A stretch of 64,000 nt of DNA, from contig JAFTYM010000018.1 in the NCBI GenBank assembly GCA_017461585.1, positions 16,917-80,916 of the forward strand, given 5' to 3'. This DNA is from Oscillospiraceae bacterium (GTDB lineage: Bacteria > Bacillota > Clostridia > Oscillospirales > Oscillospiraceae). The position numbers and the translations under genes were made by a program. This document shows, piece by piece, positions 43,025-51,009 of this stretch (position 1 is its first letter; each line of letters opens with the position of its first letter). Below the pieces are notes generated by a model. The model saw only the letters and a list, made by a program, of their open reading frames with translations. It ran no database searches and had not been told where the DNA came from.

Positions 43025-45153
43025 ATGATTATTCATCACAGAGAATTTCCCAACAACAAGAAGTACACCATGGAGCTTGCAGGCCGTCCCCTCACTCTTG
43101 AGGTTGGCAAGCTTGCAGAGCTGGCAAACTCTTCTGTTCTCGTCTCCTACGGTGAGACAACAGTTCTCGTAACCTGCACAGCATCCGCTCGTCCCAAAGA
43201 CGGCATCGACTACTTCCCTCTCTCCGTTGACTTTGAGGAGAAGCTTTACGCAGTAGGCCGTATCCCCGGTGGCTACCTCCGCCGTGAGGGTCGTCCTTCC
43301 GAGCGCGGCATTCTTGCAAGCCGTATGATTGACCGTCCCATGCGTCCCCTCTTCCCCTCCGACCTTAGAAACGATGTTATCATTACATGCACAGTTCTGG
43401 CAGTTGACCACAACAATTCTCCCGAGATCGCAGCTATGATCGGTGCATCTGCTGCTGTTTCCATCTCCGATGTTCCCTTCAACGGTCCTATCGCAGGTGT
43501 TGGTCTCGGCTACCACGATGGTGAGTATTTCATCAACCCCACTTGCGAGCAGCGCGAGATCTCCGATATGTACTGCACAATCGCAGCTACAGAGGGCAAG
43601 ATCGTTATGATCGAAGCAGGCGGCGACCAGATCCCCGAGGATGTTATGTTTGAGGGTATCATGAAGGCTCACGAGGCAATAAAGCCCGTTGTTGCTCTCA
43701 TCAACCAGATGGTAGAGGAAATCGGCAAGCCCAAGTTCACATACGAGAAGGCTTCCTTCAACGAAGAGCTTTTTGAGAAGATCGTAGAGAACTATTATGA
43801 GAAGGTCCAGTACTGCATGGACACAGACGACAAGAACGTTCGTGAAGAGCGTTACAATGTTGTTGTTAACGAGATGCTTGAGCAGTTCGGCGAGGAATAT
43901 CCCGAAATCACAGCTCAGCTCGACGAGATCACATACAAGATTCAGAAGAAGGTAGTTAAGAACTGGCTCATGCAGGGCAAGCGTGTTGACGGCCGTGCAA
44001 TGAACGAGATCAGACCTCTTGCTGCTGAAGTTGGTGTTCTGCCCAGAGTACACGGCTCCGGTCTGTTCACACGTGGTCAGACACAGGTTCTCTCCGTTGC
44101 AACTCTTGCAACTATCTCCTCTGCACAGAAGCTTGACACAATCTTCGACGAAGAGTCCAAGCGCTACATGCACCACTACAACTTCCCCTCCTTCTCCGTT
44201 GGTGAAGCTCGTCCCAGCAGAAGCACATCCCGTCGTGAGTACGGTCACGGTGCTCTTACTGAAAGGCTCTTGAGCCTGTTATCCCCTCCATGGAAGAGTT
44301 CCCCTATGCAATCCGCGTAGTTTCCGAGGTTCTCTCTTCCAACGGTTCCACTTCTCAGGGCTCTATCTGCGGCTCCACACTTGCTCTTATGGACGCAGGT
44401 GTTCCCATCAAGGCTCCCGTTGCAGGTATCTCCTGCGGTCTTATCTCAGACGGCGACGACTGGACAACATTCATCGACATTCAGGGTGTTGAAGACTTCC
44501 ACGGCGAGATGGACTTCAAGGTTGCGGGTACACACAAGGGTATCACAGCAATTCAGATGGACCTGAAGAACGACGGTCTTACAGCTGAGATCATCAAATC
44601 TGCTTTCGAAATCACACGTGAAGCTCGCATCCAGATCCTTGACGAGATCATGCTCCCCGTTATCTCCGAGCCCAGAACAGAGCTTGCTGCTTCTGCGCCC
44701 AAGATGATCTCCATGAAGATCAACCCCGACAAGATCCGTGAAGTTATCGGTTCCGGCGGTAAGGTCATCCAGAAGATCTGTGCAGACACAGGCGCTAAGA
44801 TCGACATTGAGGACGATGGCAGCATCTTCATCTCCGCTATCGACATCGAGGCTTGCCGTGCAGCTAAGAAGACAATCGACAACATTGTATTTGAGCCCGA
44901 AGTTGGCGCTCTGTACTACGGTCAGGTTGTTCGTATCCTCCCCATCGGCGCATTCGTCGAGCTTGCTCCCGGTAAGGACGGTATGATCCACATCTCCAAG
45001 CTTGAAAACAAGCGCGTTGCTAAGGTTGAGGACGTTCTCAATGTTGGCGACTGGACATGGGTAAAGGTCACAGAGATCGACGAAAGAGGACGCGTAAACC
45101 TCTCCAGAAAGGACGCTATCAAAGAGCGTAAAGAAATGGGTCTTGAGGACTAA
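43025..45153 (+). pseudogene. pnp: Polyribonucleotide nucleotidyltransferase, frame broken by one missing base
   Basis: Phosphate-dependent 3'-5' exoribonuclease. The first frame (43025-44320) gives both RNase PH domains: MIIHHREFPNNKKYTMELAGR, GGYLRREGRPSERGILASRMIDRPMRPLFP, and GHGALTER. The reading then goes astray (LLSLLSPPW) while the second frame (open from 44290 to 45153) continues with [20 protein letters not shown], a KH domain ([12 protein letters not shown]) and an S1 domain ([19 protein letters not shown]). GAAAGGCTCTTGAGCCT at 44261-44277 would be in frame as GAAAGGG, i.e. one G is missing at 44264-44266. Repaired length would be 709 residues, normal for PNPase. Sequencing error or a real lesion. 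Confidence 0.9.
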
Positions 45154-45183
45154 TTTGAGTTCATTAGAATAAAGTAAATATTT

Positions 45184-45240
45184 GGGGCTGTTCCTTTGTA
45201 GTATTATTTGCTATAATAAGAGCAGCCCTATTATTTTATT
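45184..45240 (+). terminator. Terminator of pnp
   Basis: GGGCTGTTC (45185-45193) pairs with GAGCAGCCC (45220-45228), then TATTATTTTATT. The loop is long (26 bases) and holds TATAAT. Confidence 0.6.
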
Positions 45241-45250
45241 GGAGATACAT

Positions 45251-46504
45251 ATGTACGAAAAAATCACTCTGCCTAACGGCGTTAGAATTGTATACGAAAA
45301 CATCCCCTACGTTCGCTCTGTATCCATGGGTATCTGGGTGGGTACAGGCTCACGTTTTGAAACCGCTGCAGAAAACGGCGCTTCACACTACATAGAGCAC
45401 ATGCTATTTAAAGGAACTGCAAACCGCACAGCCGCGGAAATTGCCTGGGAGTCTGACAGCATCGGCGGTCAGATAAACGCTTTTACAACCCGAGAGTGCA
45501 CCTGTTTTTACGGACGTGTTCTCGACACGCACCTCGGTCAGCTGACAGACATTCTCTGCGATATGTTCTTTAACTCTAACTTCTCCGAAGAGGACGTTGA
45601 GAGTGAACGCGGTGTTATCTTTGAAGAGATCGACATGTACGAGGATACTCCCGATGATCTGGTTGCCGAGAGACATTTCGGCGCTGTGTTTAAGGGCAGC
45701 AGCCTTGCCCGCCCTGTTCTCGGCACCAAGAAAACTCTCTCTGCCATGACAAGTGACAGCCTCAAGACATACATGCGAGAGCACTATGATGCAGGCTCTG
45801 TTGTTATCGCTCTGTCAGGCAGCTTTACAAGTGCTGACATTGACAGAATAGCCGCAAACTTCGGCAGTCTTGAGAAGAAAAAGAACAACAAGCTTAAAGC
45901 TGCTGTATACAAGCCTGCAATAGTCACAAAACGCAAGAATATTGAGCAGAATCACATCTGCATTGGCTTTCCGGGCATTTCTATCGCCTCTGAAGACCGT
46001 TTCGCATTTGTTATGATGTCCAGCATCCTTGGCGGAAGCATGTCCTCAAGGCTCTTCCAGACCGTCAGAGAGGATAAGGGACTTTGCTACAGCATTTACT
46101 CCTATTGTTCCAACTACTATAAAGAGGGCATTTTCTCTGTTTACACCGCCCTGTCCCGCGATACGGAGGAAAAAGCAATAAGACTTATTAAGGATGTAAT
46201 CACCGACTTTACAGATAAAGGTGTTACCGACGACGAGGTCAGATGTGTTTGCGAGCAGGCAAAATCCAACATTCTTATGGGACTTGAGTCCACCAGCACA
46301 CGCATGCACAGACTAGGCCGCGGTGAGCTGTTTTCGGGACGCACGCAGGATGTGGACGAGATCTGCGCATGCTACGACAGAATTACAAAAGAGGATATCA
46401 AGCGTCTTGCCGAAAAGCATTTAAATTTTGACAACGTTTCCTTCTCCGCTGTCGGCAAAACAGGCACTGCGGATTATTACTGTGAAATTCTTGGAGCTAA
46501 ATAA
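45251..46504 (+). CDS. M16 family zinc metallopeptidase
   Basis: 417 residues from the ATG preceded by GGAG at 6 bases (the frame is open further upstream, through the terminator). The inverted zinc motif HYIEH (46-50) in GASHYIEHMLFKGT is intact, with downstream Glu in VESERGVIFEEI. The C-terminal half is the inactive M16 domain with SSRLFQTVREDKGLCYSIYSY (R/Y motif). This is the YmxG/PqqL-like two-domain processing-peptidase type often found after pnp in Firmicutes. Its physiological substrate is unknown. tadA follows after 1 base. Confidence 0.93.
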   Translation: MYEKITLPNGVRIVYENIPYVRSVSMGIWVGTGSRFETAAENGASHYIEHMLFKGTANRTAAEIAWESDSIGGQINAFTTRECTCFYGRVLDTHLGQLTDILCDMFFNSNFSEEDVESERGVIFEEIDMYEDTPDDLVAERHFGAVFKGSSLARPVLGTKKTLSAMTSDSLKTYMREHYDAGSVVIALSGSFTSADIDRIAANFGSLEKKKNNKLKAAVYKPAIVTKRKNIEQNHICIGFPGISIASEDRFAFVMMSSILGGSMSSRLFQTVREDKGLCYSIYSYCSNYYKEGIFSVYTALSRDTEEKAIRLIKDVITDFTDKGVTDDEVRCVCEQAKSNILMGLESTSTRMHRLGRGELFSGRTQDVDEICACYDRITKEDIKRLAEKHLNFDNVSFSAVGKTGTADYYCEILGAK

Positions 46505-46505
46505 T

Positions 46506-46952
46506 ATGACTCATGAAGAATATATGATGCAGGCGCTTGAGCTTGCAAAGGAGGCTGCCGCTGAGGGCGAAGTCCCCGTTGGCTGCGTTATTGTTTCACC
46601 CGAAGGCGAGATAATCGGCAGAGGTAAAAACCGTCGTGAGCAAAACTGCGACGCAACCGCACATGCCGAGGTTGAGGCTATAAGAGAAGCCAATAAGTAC
46701 CTCGGCACATGGAGACTCCACGACTGCAGCATGTATGTGACACTTGAGCCCTGTCCCATGTGCGCAGGAGCTATTATAAATTCCCGCGTTACAAAGCTGT
46801 TTTACGGCAGCCGCGAGGAGCACTCCGGCTCCTGCGGAAGTGTTATAAATCTGTTTATGGAGCGCTACGGACACTCTCCACAAATCGTCGGCGGTATTCT
46901 GGACGACGAATGTACCGATGTACTGAAAAAGTTTTTTGAAAATCTGAGATAA
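46506..46952 (+). CDS. tadA: tRNA-specific adenosine deaminase
   Basis: Converts A34 to inosine in tRNA-Arg(ACG). 148 residues with the deaminase zinc and catalytic motifs HAE (53-55) and PCPMC (82-86), VPVGCVIV, and KLFYGSREEHSGSCGS. Start at 46506, 1 base after the M16 stop, with GGAGC upstream; the longer frame inside the M16 gene is ignored. A strong terminator follows. Confidence 0.94.
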   Translation: MTHEEYMMQALELAKEAAAEGEVPVGCVIVSPEGEIIGRGKNRREQNCDATAHAEVEAIREANKYLGTWRLHDCSMYVTLEPCPMCAGAIINSRVTKLFYGSREEHSGSCGSVINLFMERYGHSPQIVGGILDDECTDVLKKFFENLR

Positions 46953-46954
46953 TT

Positions 46955-46990
46955 AAAAGCCATGAGTTTTTATAACTCATGGCTTTTTCA
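46955..46990. terminator. Bidirectional terminator, tadA / hypothetical
   Basis: AAAAGCCATGAGTT (46955-46968), 5-base loop, AACTCATGGCTTTTTC (46974-46989). Confidence 0.9.
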
Positions 46991-47359
46991 TTTAAGACAT
47001 AGAAATGCAGCTGCTGCCCCAACGGCATCACCGTTATACCACGCAATTACTGTTCCGTCCATATCCCTTATCATATTTCTCCTTGCTGTATAGGTCAACT
47101 TGCCGCATCCGATAATTCTGCACGTCCTTCCCTCCAGCACAAGTGTTCCGATACGCTCACCATTACACTCTACAACATAGTTATCGGGAGACTCAGAAAC
47201 TTTTCTGTACTTGCCTATAACCTCTTCGCTGTCGGTAAAATATACCATTCCCACGGAAAACTTTGCTGTCGAGCCGTCTGAAAAACAAACGGTATTTGAA
47301 GCCGGTTTATTAAGGCACAATTCCTTAAACTCTTTTATATAATTTCTGATGCTGCCCAT
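46988..47359 (-). CDS. Hypothetical protein
   Basis: 123 residues, MGSIRNYIKEFKELCLNKPASNTV..., with no signal peptide and no clear membrane helix. The pattern is mostly beta with GERIGTLVLEGRTCRIIGCGKLTYTARRNMIRDMDGTVIAWYNGDAVGAAAAF. It is not recognised. It is divergently transcribed from a small XRE regulator with a palindrome between them, and its stop overlaps the tadA terminator. It could be the target of that regulator. Confidence 0.6.
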   Translation of the reverse strand: MGSIRNYIKEFKELCLNKPASNTVCFSDGSTAKFSVGMVYFTDSEEVIGKYRKVSESPDNYVVECNGERIGTLVLEGRTCRIIGCGKLTYTARRNMIRDMDGTVIAWYNGDAVGAAAAFLCLK

Positions 47360-47394
47360 ATTCCCTCACCCAAGAAATCATCTCGTCTAATTAT

Positions 47395-47434
47395 ATACCA
47401 AATCGGGATAATTGTTAATATACCATTTTGGTAT
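47395..47434. promoter_or_regulatory. Candidate operator between the hypothetical gene and the XRE regulator
   Basis: A perfect dyad ATACCA TTT TGGTAT (47420-47434) with a further half-site ATACCA at 47395-47400. It lies between divergent start codons. Binding by the adjacent XRE protein is inferred. Confidence 0.45.
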
Positions 47435-47453
47435 TCTTGTGTCAAGGGGGATG

Positions 47454-47672
47454 ATGCATATCGAAAACCGTCTGCGTGAGCTGCGTGAAGCTAAAAAATT
47501 CACACAGTTGAAAGTTGCACTTGATTTAAATCTAAATCAAAACAGTATCAGCAGGTATGAAAACGGAAGCCGTGAAGCAGGATACGCTCTGCTTATCCGT
47601 TTTGCTGACTATTACGGTGTTTCTGTAGATTATATTCTGTATCGAACTGACAATCCCAAAATAAATAAATGA
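47454..47672 (+). CDS. Small XRE-family helix-turn-helix regulator
   Basis: 72 residues: MHIENRLRELREAKKFTQLKVALDLNLNQNSISRYENGSREAGYALLIRFADYYGVSVDYIL, an almost pure HTH_3 domain (recognition NQNSISRYENG). AAGGGGG stands directly before two adjacent ATGs (47451 and 47454); the second gives the better spacing. The stop codon lies in the downstream hairpin. Probably autoregulatory and acting on the divergent hypothetical gene. Confidence 0.82.
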   Translation: MHIENRLRELREAKKFTQLKVALDLNLNQNSISRYENGSREAGYALLIRFADYYGVSVDYILYRTDNPKINK

Positions 47673-47700
47673 GCCATAGCATTAGCTATGGCTCATTTAT
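47667..47700. terminator. Bidirectional terminator, XRE gene / PNPOx-like gene
   Basis: AAATGAGCCATAGC (47667-47680), ATTA, GCTATGGCTCATTT (47685-47698); convergent genes. Confidence 0.88.
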
Positions 47701-48189
47701 TTATTTGCGCTTTGCCCGGAGTTCTTTTGCTTCCTTACCTGTTACGTGCTCTATGGTAAATTCCAGCATACAGAGACGGTTAAATGATCCTTCAATTTCT
47801 TTATTGCGTGCATCCTCTCCCACAGGGCAGTATTTATCTGACAGTATCTCTATTGCTCTACGCATTTCAGAAAAATCTTCCAGAATTCTGATTTTACCAA
47901 AAGCTATGACGCTTTTAAAGTAAGTTGTAAACTCTTCCGCAACAACATTATCCTCTGCAATAATACAGAAGGATGCTTTGTTGCAGCTTTTTATTGCGTC
48001 TAATTTATGTCCCTCTTTTGCGCAGTGAAAGTAGATTTTTCCGTCTGTGTACACATAGCTCATGGGCACAGCATAGGGATATCCCTCATCGCCCAACAGA
48101 GCAAGTGTTCCGGAAGAACCCTTCACAAGTATTTCGAGAGCTTCATTTTCGGGAAGCTGCTGTGTATATCTTCTCATTTTTCTGAACAT
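47701..48189 (-). CDS. Pyridoxamine 5'-phosphate oxidase family protein (NimA-like)
   Basis: 162 residues of the flavin-binding split-barrel fold: MFRKMRRYTQQLPENEALEIL, GTLALLGDEGYPYAVPMSYVYTDGKIYFHCAKEGHKLDAI, and ASFCIIAEDNVV. This is the nitroimidazole-resistance (Nim) type in which a small FMN or heme protein reduces or binds substrates; PdxH activity is unlikely. A terminator hairpin of the upstream apt-like gene precedes it by 16 bases, so it may have its own weak promoter or depend on read-through. Role unknown. Confidence 0.82.
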   Translation of the reverse strand: MFRKMRRYTQQLPENEALEILVKGSSGTLALLGDEGYPYAVPMSYVYTDGKIYFHCAKEGHKLDAIKSCNKASFCIIAEDNVVAEEFTTYFKSVIAFGKIRILEDFSEMRRAIEILSDKYCPVGEDARNKEIEGSFNRLCMLEFTIEHVTGKEAKELRAKRK

Positions 48190-48204
48190 ATTGTTTCTCC
48201 TTAT

Positions 48205-48236
48205 AATAACAGGACGGCAAAACCGTCCTGTTATTA
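48205..48236 (-). terminator. Terminator of the phosphoribosyltransferase gene
   Basis: ATAACAGGACGG, CAAAA, CCGTCCTGTTAT (48206-48234). Confidence 0.75.
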
Positions 48237-48255
48237 TGCATTTTTACGAGCTAAA

Positions 48256-48813
48256 TTAGAACGGAAGGGGTGTTCCGTCGGGCTTGAACAGGGGCAGAGG
48301 CTCGAGGAAGATAATATCGTCGCGCTTTGCAGCTTCGCCTTCAGCCAAAACTGCCATGCGGCCAACTACGATGCCGCCTGCTTTTTCGACAAGCTCTTCA
48401 ACGGCACGGATAGACTCACCTGTGGAGATAACGTCGTCAAGAACAAGAATTCTCTTGCCCTTCATCTTCTCAGCATCAGCGCCGTCCATGTACAGCTTCT
48501 GTGTGCCTGCCGTTGTGATCGACTGTACTTCAACCTCGAAAACAGACTGCATATATGCTTTCTTGTTCTTGCGAACCAGCAAATAGTCGTTTCTGCCGCT
48601 CTGACGTGCCATCTCGTGGATAAGGGGAATTGCCTTTGCCTCGGGAGCGATCATATAGTCAAACTCGGGAGCTTTTTCTAAAAGTGCCTTTGCGCAAGCG
48701 CAGGTAAGCTCTACGTTTCCGAAAATAACGAAAGCGCCGATTGCAAGATCATCATTCAGTTTGCAGATGGGCAGAGCGTGCTCTACACCGCCGATTGTCA
48801 TATTGTATGTCAT
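48256..48813 (-). CDS. Purine phosphoribosyltransferase (Apt/Xpt-like)
   Basis: 185 residues of type I PRTase fold with the PRPP motif VLVLDDVISTGES (123-134) and a conserved YMIAPEAKAIPLIHEMAR flexible segment (the Glu-Ala-Lys block typical of adenine PRTases). It probably salvages adenine or xanthine with PRPP. It has its own consensus promoter (48851-48879) and terminator. Upstream is a 5'-nucleotidase gene, so two purine salvage functions are adjacent, in separate transcripts. Confidence 0.82.
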   Translation of the reverse strand: MTYNMTIGGVEHALPICKLNDDLAIGAFVIFGNVELTCACAKALLEKAPEFDYMIAPEAKAIPLIHEMARQSGRNDYLLVRKNKKAYMQSVFEVEVQSITTAGTQKLYMDGADAEKMKGKRILVLDDVISTGESIRAVEELVEKAGGIVVGRMAVLAEGEAAKRDDIIFLEPLPLFKPDGTPLPF

Positions 48814-48850
48814 TTTTGGTCATCTCCAATTAAATATTTCTTATGTGTTG

Positions 48851-48879
48851 ATTATATTTTTAATACAAATAAATGTCAA
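48851..48879 (-). promoter_or_regulatory. Consensus promoter of the phosphoribosyltransferase gene
   Basis: TTGACA (48879-48874), 17-base spacer, TATAAT (48856-48851) on the minus strand. It lies between the 5'-nucleotidase stop and the phosphoribosyltransferase ATG. Confidence 0.82.
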
Positions 48880-48884
48880 CCTAT

Positions 48885-49808
48885 TTACTCGGTGAACAGC
48901 ATGCTTGTGGAAAGATAAGGCACAGTTGCAGACGGTACAACGCTGGCAGCTGACTCGCTGTAAACCTTCTGGTCATCAAAGAAAATATGGGCACCGAAAG
49001 CCTTTAAAATATCTGTTTTCGGAAGTCCGCCAAGGAAAAACGTCTCATCAATGCGGACATCCCATGCACGCAGCGTCGTGATAACTCGCTTATGTGCAGG
49101 GGCATTTCTGGCGGTTACCAAAGCTGTGCGGATTTTTATGGGAGAGTTATCCTGATTTTTCTGCACCTTTGTGACTGCGCGTAAAAACTTTGCAAAAGGT
49201 CCTTCTTCCATGGGCAGTTCAGCAAGCTTTTTCTCATGCTCTGCAAAGGCATCAAGTCCAAACTGCTTATAAATCGCCTCGGACTCATCGGAGAACAGGA
49301 CTGCATCGCCATCGAATGCGATTTTGATCTCGCTTATTTCAGAATCTGTATCGTAATCTTTGGCGTGGTCTGTGACGATAGTCGCAGCAGGTATTTTTGC
49401 ATCAATTGCCGCCTGCGCATCATTGGGCTTCGCCGTTAAAAACAGGTCTATATCATATACAGGAAGATACTTTGCAATATCAGAGCCTGACGAGAACATA
49501 CCGCGGGTAATATCAAGTCCGTAATGCTCGATGGAGTTAAAAACACGGTTGCTGGTGTTTGCGCTGTTTCTGGAGGCAATAAGGACCTCCACACTTTCCT
49601 CCATGCCCGGAGTCTCGTTAAGTCGCAGCAGAGCCTTTATAAGCTGAAAGCCTGCACCGGGTTTTAAAATCTCGTTTTCGTGCTCAATCTGATATTTTTC
49701 GTAAGCCTCTACTCCCTGAGTTTCATATATCTCGTTTTCGCGTTCAAGCTGGAAAAGAGCGCGGGAGGTAACGGCGATTTTAAGTCTGTTTTTAATATCG
49801 TAAGGCAT
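48885..49808 (-). CDS. 5'-nucleotidase (cytosolic cN-I family)
   Basis: 307 residues matching the family PF06189: LKIAVTSRALFQLERENEIYETQGVEAYEKYQIEHENEIL, EVLIASRNSANTSNRVFNSIEHYGLDITR, IAFDGDAVLFSDESE (HAD-like aspartate pocket), and FFLGGLPKTDIL with HIFFDDQ. It dephosphorylates nucleoside 5'-monophosphates. The start follows AAAGGAGAAAA. Just upstream is a terminator of the URO-D gene. Confidence 0.85.
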   Translation of the reverse strand: MPYDIKNRLKIAVTSRALFQLERENEIYETQGVEAYEKYQIEHENEILKPGAGFQLIKALLRLNETPGMEESVEVLIASRNSANTSNRVFNSIEHYGLDITRGMFSSGSDIAKYLPVYDIDLFLTAKPNDAQAAIDAKIPAATIVTDHAKDYDTDSEISEIKIAFDGDAVLFSDESEAIYKQFGLDAFAEHEKKLAELPMEEGPFAKFLRAVTKVQKNQDNSPIKIRTALVTARNAPAHKRVITTLRAWDVRIDETFFLGGLPKTDILKAFGAHIFFDDQKVYSESAASVVPSATVPYLSTSMLFTE

Positions 49809-49872
49809 CTGTTTTCTCCTTTCGGATATGCTGTCTATATTTTACTCTTAAATCCAACTATCGTCAACGGCA

Positions 49873-49905
49873 CAAAAAACAGAGCGAGTTTTCACTCGCT
49901 CTGCC
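49873..49905 (-). terminator. Terminator of the URO-D-family pair
   Basis: CAGAGCGAG, TTTTCA, CTCGCTCTG (49880-49903), followed on the minus strand by TTTTTTG. Confidence 0.82.
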
Positions 49906-49918
49906 TGAAAAGATTATC

Positions 49919-50911
49919 TTACTTGAAGTACTCGCCGCTGAGCTTGATGAGCTCTTCTGTAACAGCTTCATACTCGCCGGGATATGTGCTCTCGGGACCG
50001 CCCATTGTCATAGCGGGGATGAGGTACTTGGCACCGTCTGTTGCCTCAATAAGCTCTACAAGACCTGCGCGGATCTTCTCGTGAGACCAGTCGGGTGTGT
50101 CGTACTTACCGTTGTCAAGACCGCCCTGAATTGTGATCTGACCGCCGTACTGCTTGAGGATCTCGGGGATGTTGTTGTCGGAAACAGCACCCTGCCATAC
50201 GTCGATACCCATGCGGATCATGCTGGGAACGAGAGTTGCACCGTAGGAGTCGGAGTGGTGAACGATAACTTCAACACCGTTTTCCTTCCAGAAGCCGTAA
50301 ATCTTCTTGTATGCAGGCTCAATGAATTCCTCAAACATTGCGGGAGAGAGGAATGTGGAGCGCTGAGAGCCCCAGTCGTCGTGATGGAACAGGGCATCGG
50401 GCTTTAAGTGCTTGATGATGTCCTTTGCGCACTCGATTTCCCAATCTGCAAGCCAGTCGATGAGAGCTGCCATCTCTTCGGGCTCTTCATAGAAGTTCAT
50501 CATAGCATCTTCCATGCCCATAAAGTAGTGGAGCTTCTCAAAGATACCTGTGTAAACACAAGCTGTTACAAAGTACTCGTTTCTGTCGATCTGGTCTGCC
50601 ATTGCAAGGAAGGGAGCCCACTCTTCATCTGTGAATGTTGTTCTGGGAGCTTTGAGAACTTCTCTCCACTGTGTAACATCCTTCAGAAGCTTGTCTTCGC
50701 CTTCACATACGGGGAAAGGACCGGGAGTACCTTCCTGGAAGCAGATCTTTACGCCCCATGCGTTTGTCTTTGTCTCACCGGGCTTGATGTTGGGACCGAT
50801 GTTTGCTGTGATGGGGTCTACTACCATTGCGAGATACTCATACTGGTTAACAAAACGATCAGGCTTGCCGCCTTTAAGGGTTTCTCTGAGGTTGTCTTTA
50901 ATTGTAAGCAT
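49919..50911 (-). CDS. URO-D/MtaA/CmuA-superfamily protein (1)
   Basis: 330 residues from the ATG with GGAGG 8 bases upstream. The uroporphyrinogen decarboxylase-like TIM barrel is shown by KNGVEVIVHHSDSYGATLVPSMIRMGIDVWQG and FHHDDWGSQRSTFLSPAMFEEFIEPAYKKI; the URO-D signature of true heme enzymes is absent. Relatives include methylcobamide:CoM methyltransferases. The zinc-ligand-like His/Asp/Cys pattern is only partial. It is one of two tandem paralogs; no corrinoid protein is adjacent. Strongly biased codons suggest high expression. Function unassigned. Confidence 0.78.
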   Translation of the reverse strand: MLTIKDNLRETLKGGKPDRFVNQYEYLAMVVDPITANIGPNIKPGETKTNAWGVKICFQEGTPGPFPVCEGEDKLLKDVTQWREVLKAPRTTFTDEEWAPFLAMADQIDRNEYFVTACVYTGIFEKLHYFMGMEDAMMNFYEEPEEMAALIDWLADWEIECAKDIIKHLKPDALFHHDDWGSQRSTFLSPAMFEEFIEPAYKKIYGFWKENGVEVIVHHSDSYGATLVPSMIRMGIDVWQGAVSDNNIPEILKQYGGQITIQGGLDNGKYDTPDWSHEKIRAGLVELIEATDGAKYLIPAMTMGGPESTYPGEYEAVTEELIKLSGEYFK

Positions 50912-50943
50912 TATTATTTCCTCCATTTCCAATTTATACCAAA

Positions 50944-50977
50944 TGAACACGGCATTATTGCAGGAATGCCGTGTTCA
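50944..50977 (-). terminator. Hairpin between the two URO-D-family genes
   Basis: TGAACACGGCATT paired with AATGCCGTGTTCA (50944-50977). No T run follows, so it may only reduce expression of the downstream gene. Confidence 0.5.
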
Positions 50978-51009
50978 GTTTAAGTACGATATTAATTTCG
51001 GCTTAAAAC

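Noticed and set aside
43001-44248. 415-residue open frame opposite pnp
   Set aside because: Mirror frame of a codon-biased gene; no recognisable domain.
44261-44277. Programmed -1 frameshift at pnp
   Set aside because: No X-XXY-YYZ slippery heptamer in frame and no PNPase is known to need recoding; sequencing error or mutation is simpler.
45200-45225. Promoter from TATAAT in the pnp terminator loop
   Set aside because: No -35 box at suitable distance; the M16 gene probably depends on read-through or a weak promoter.
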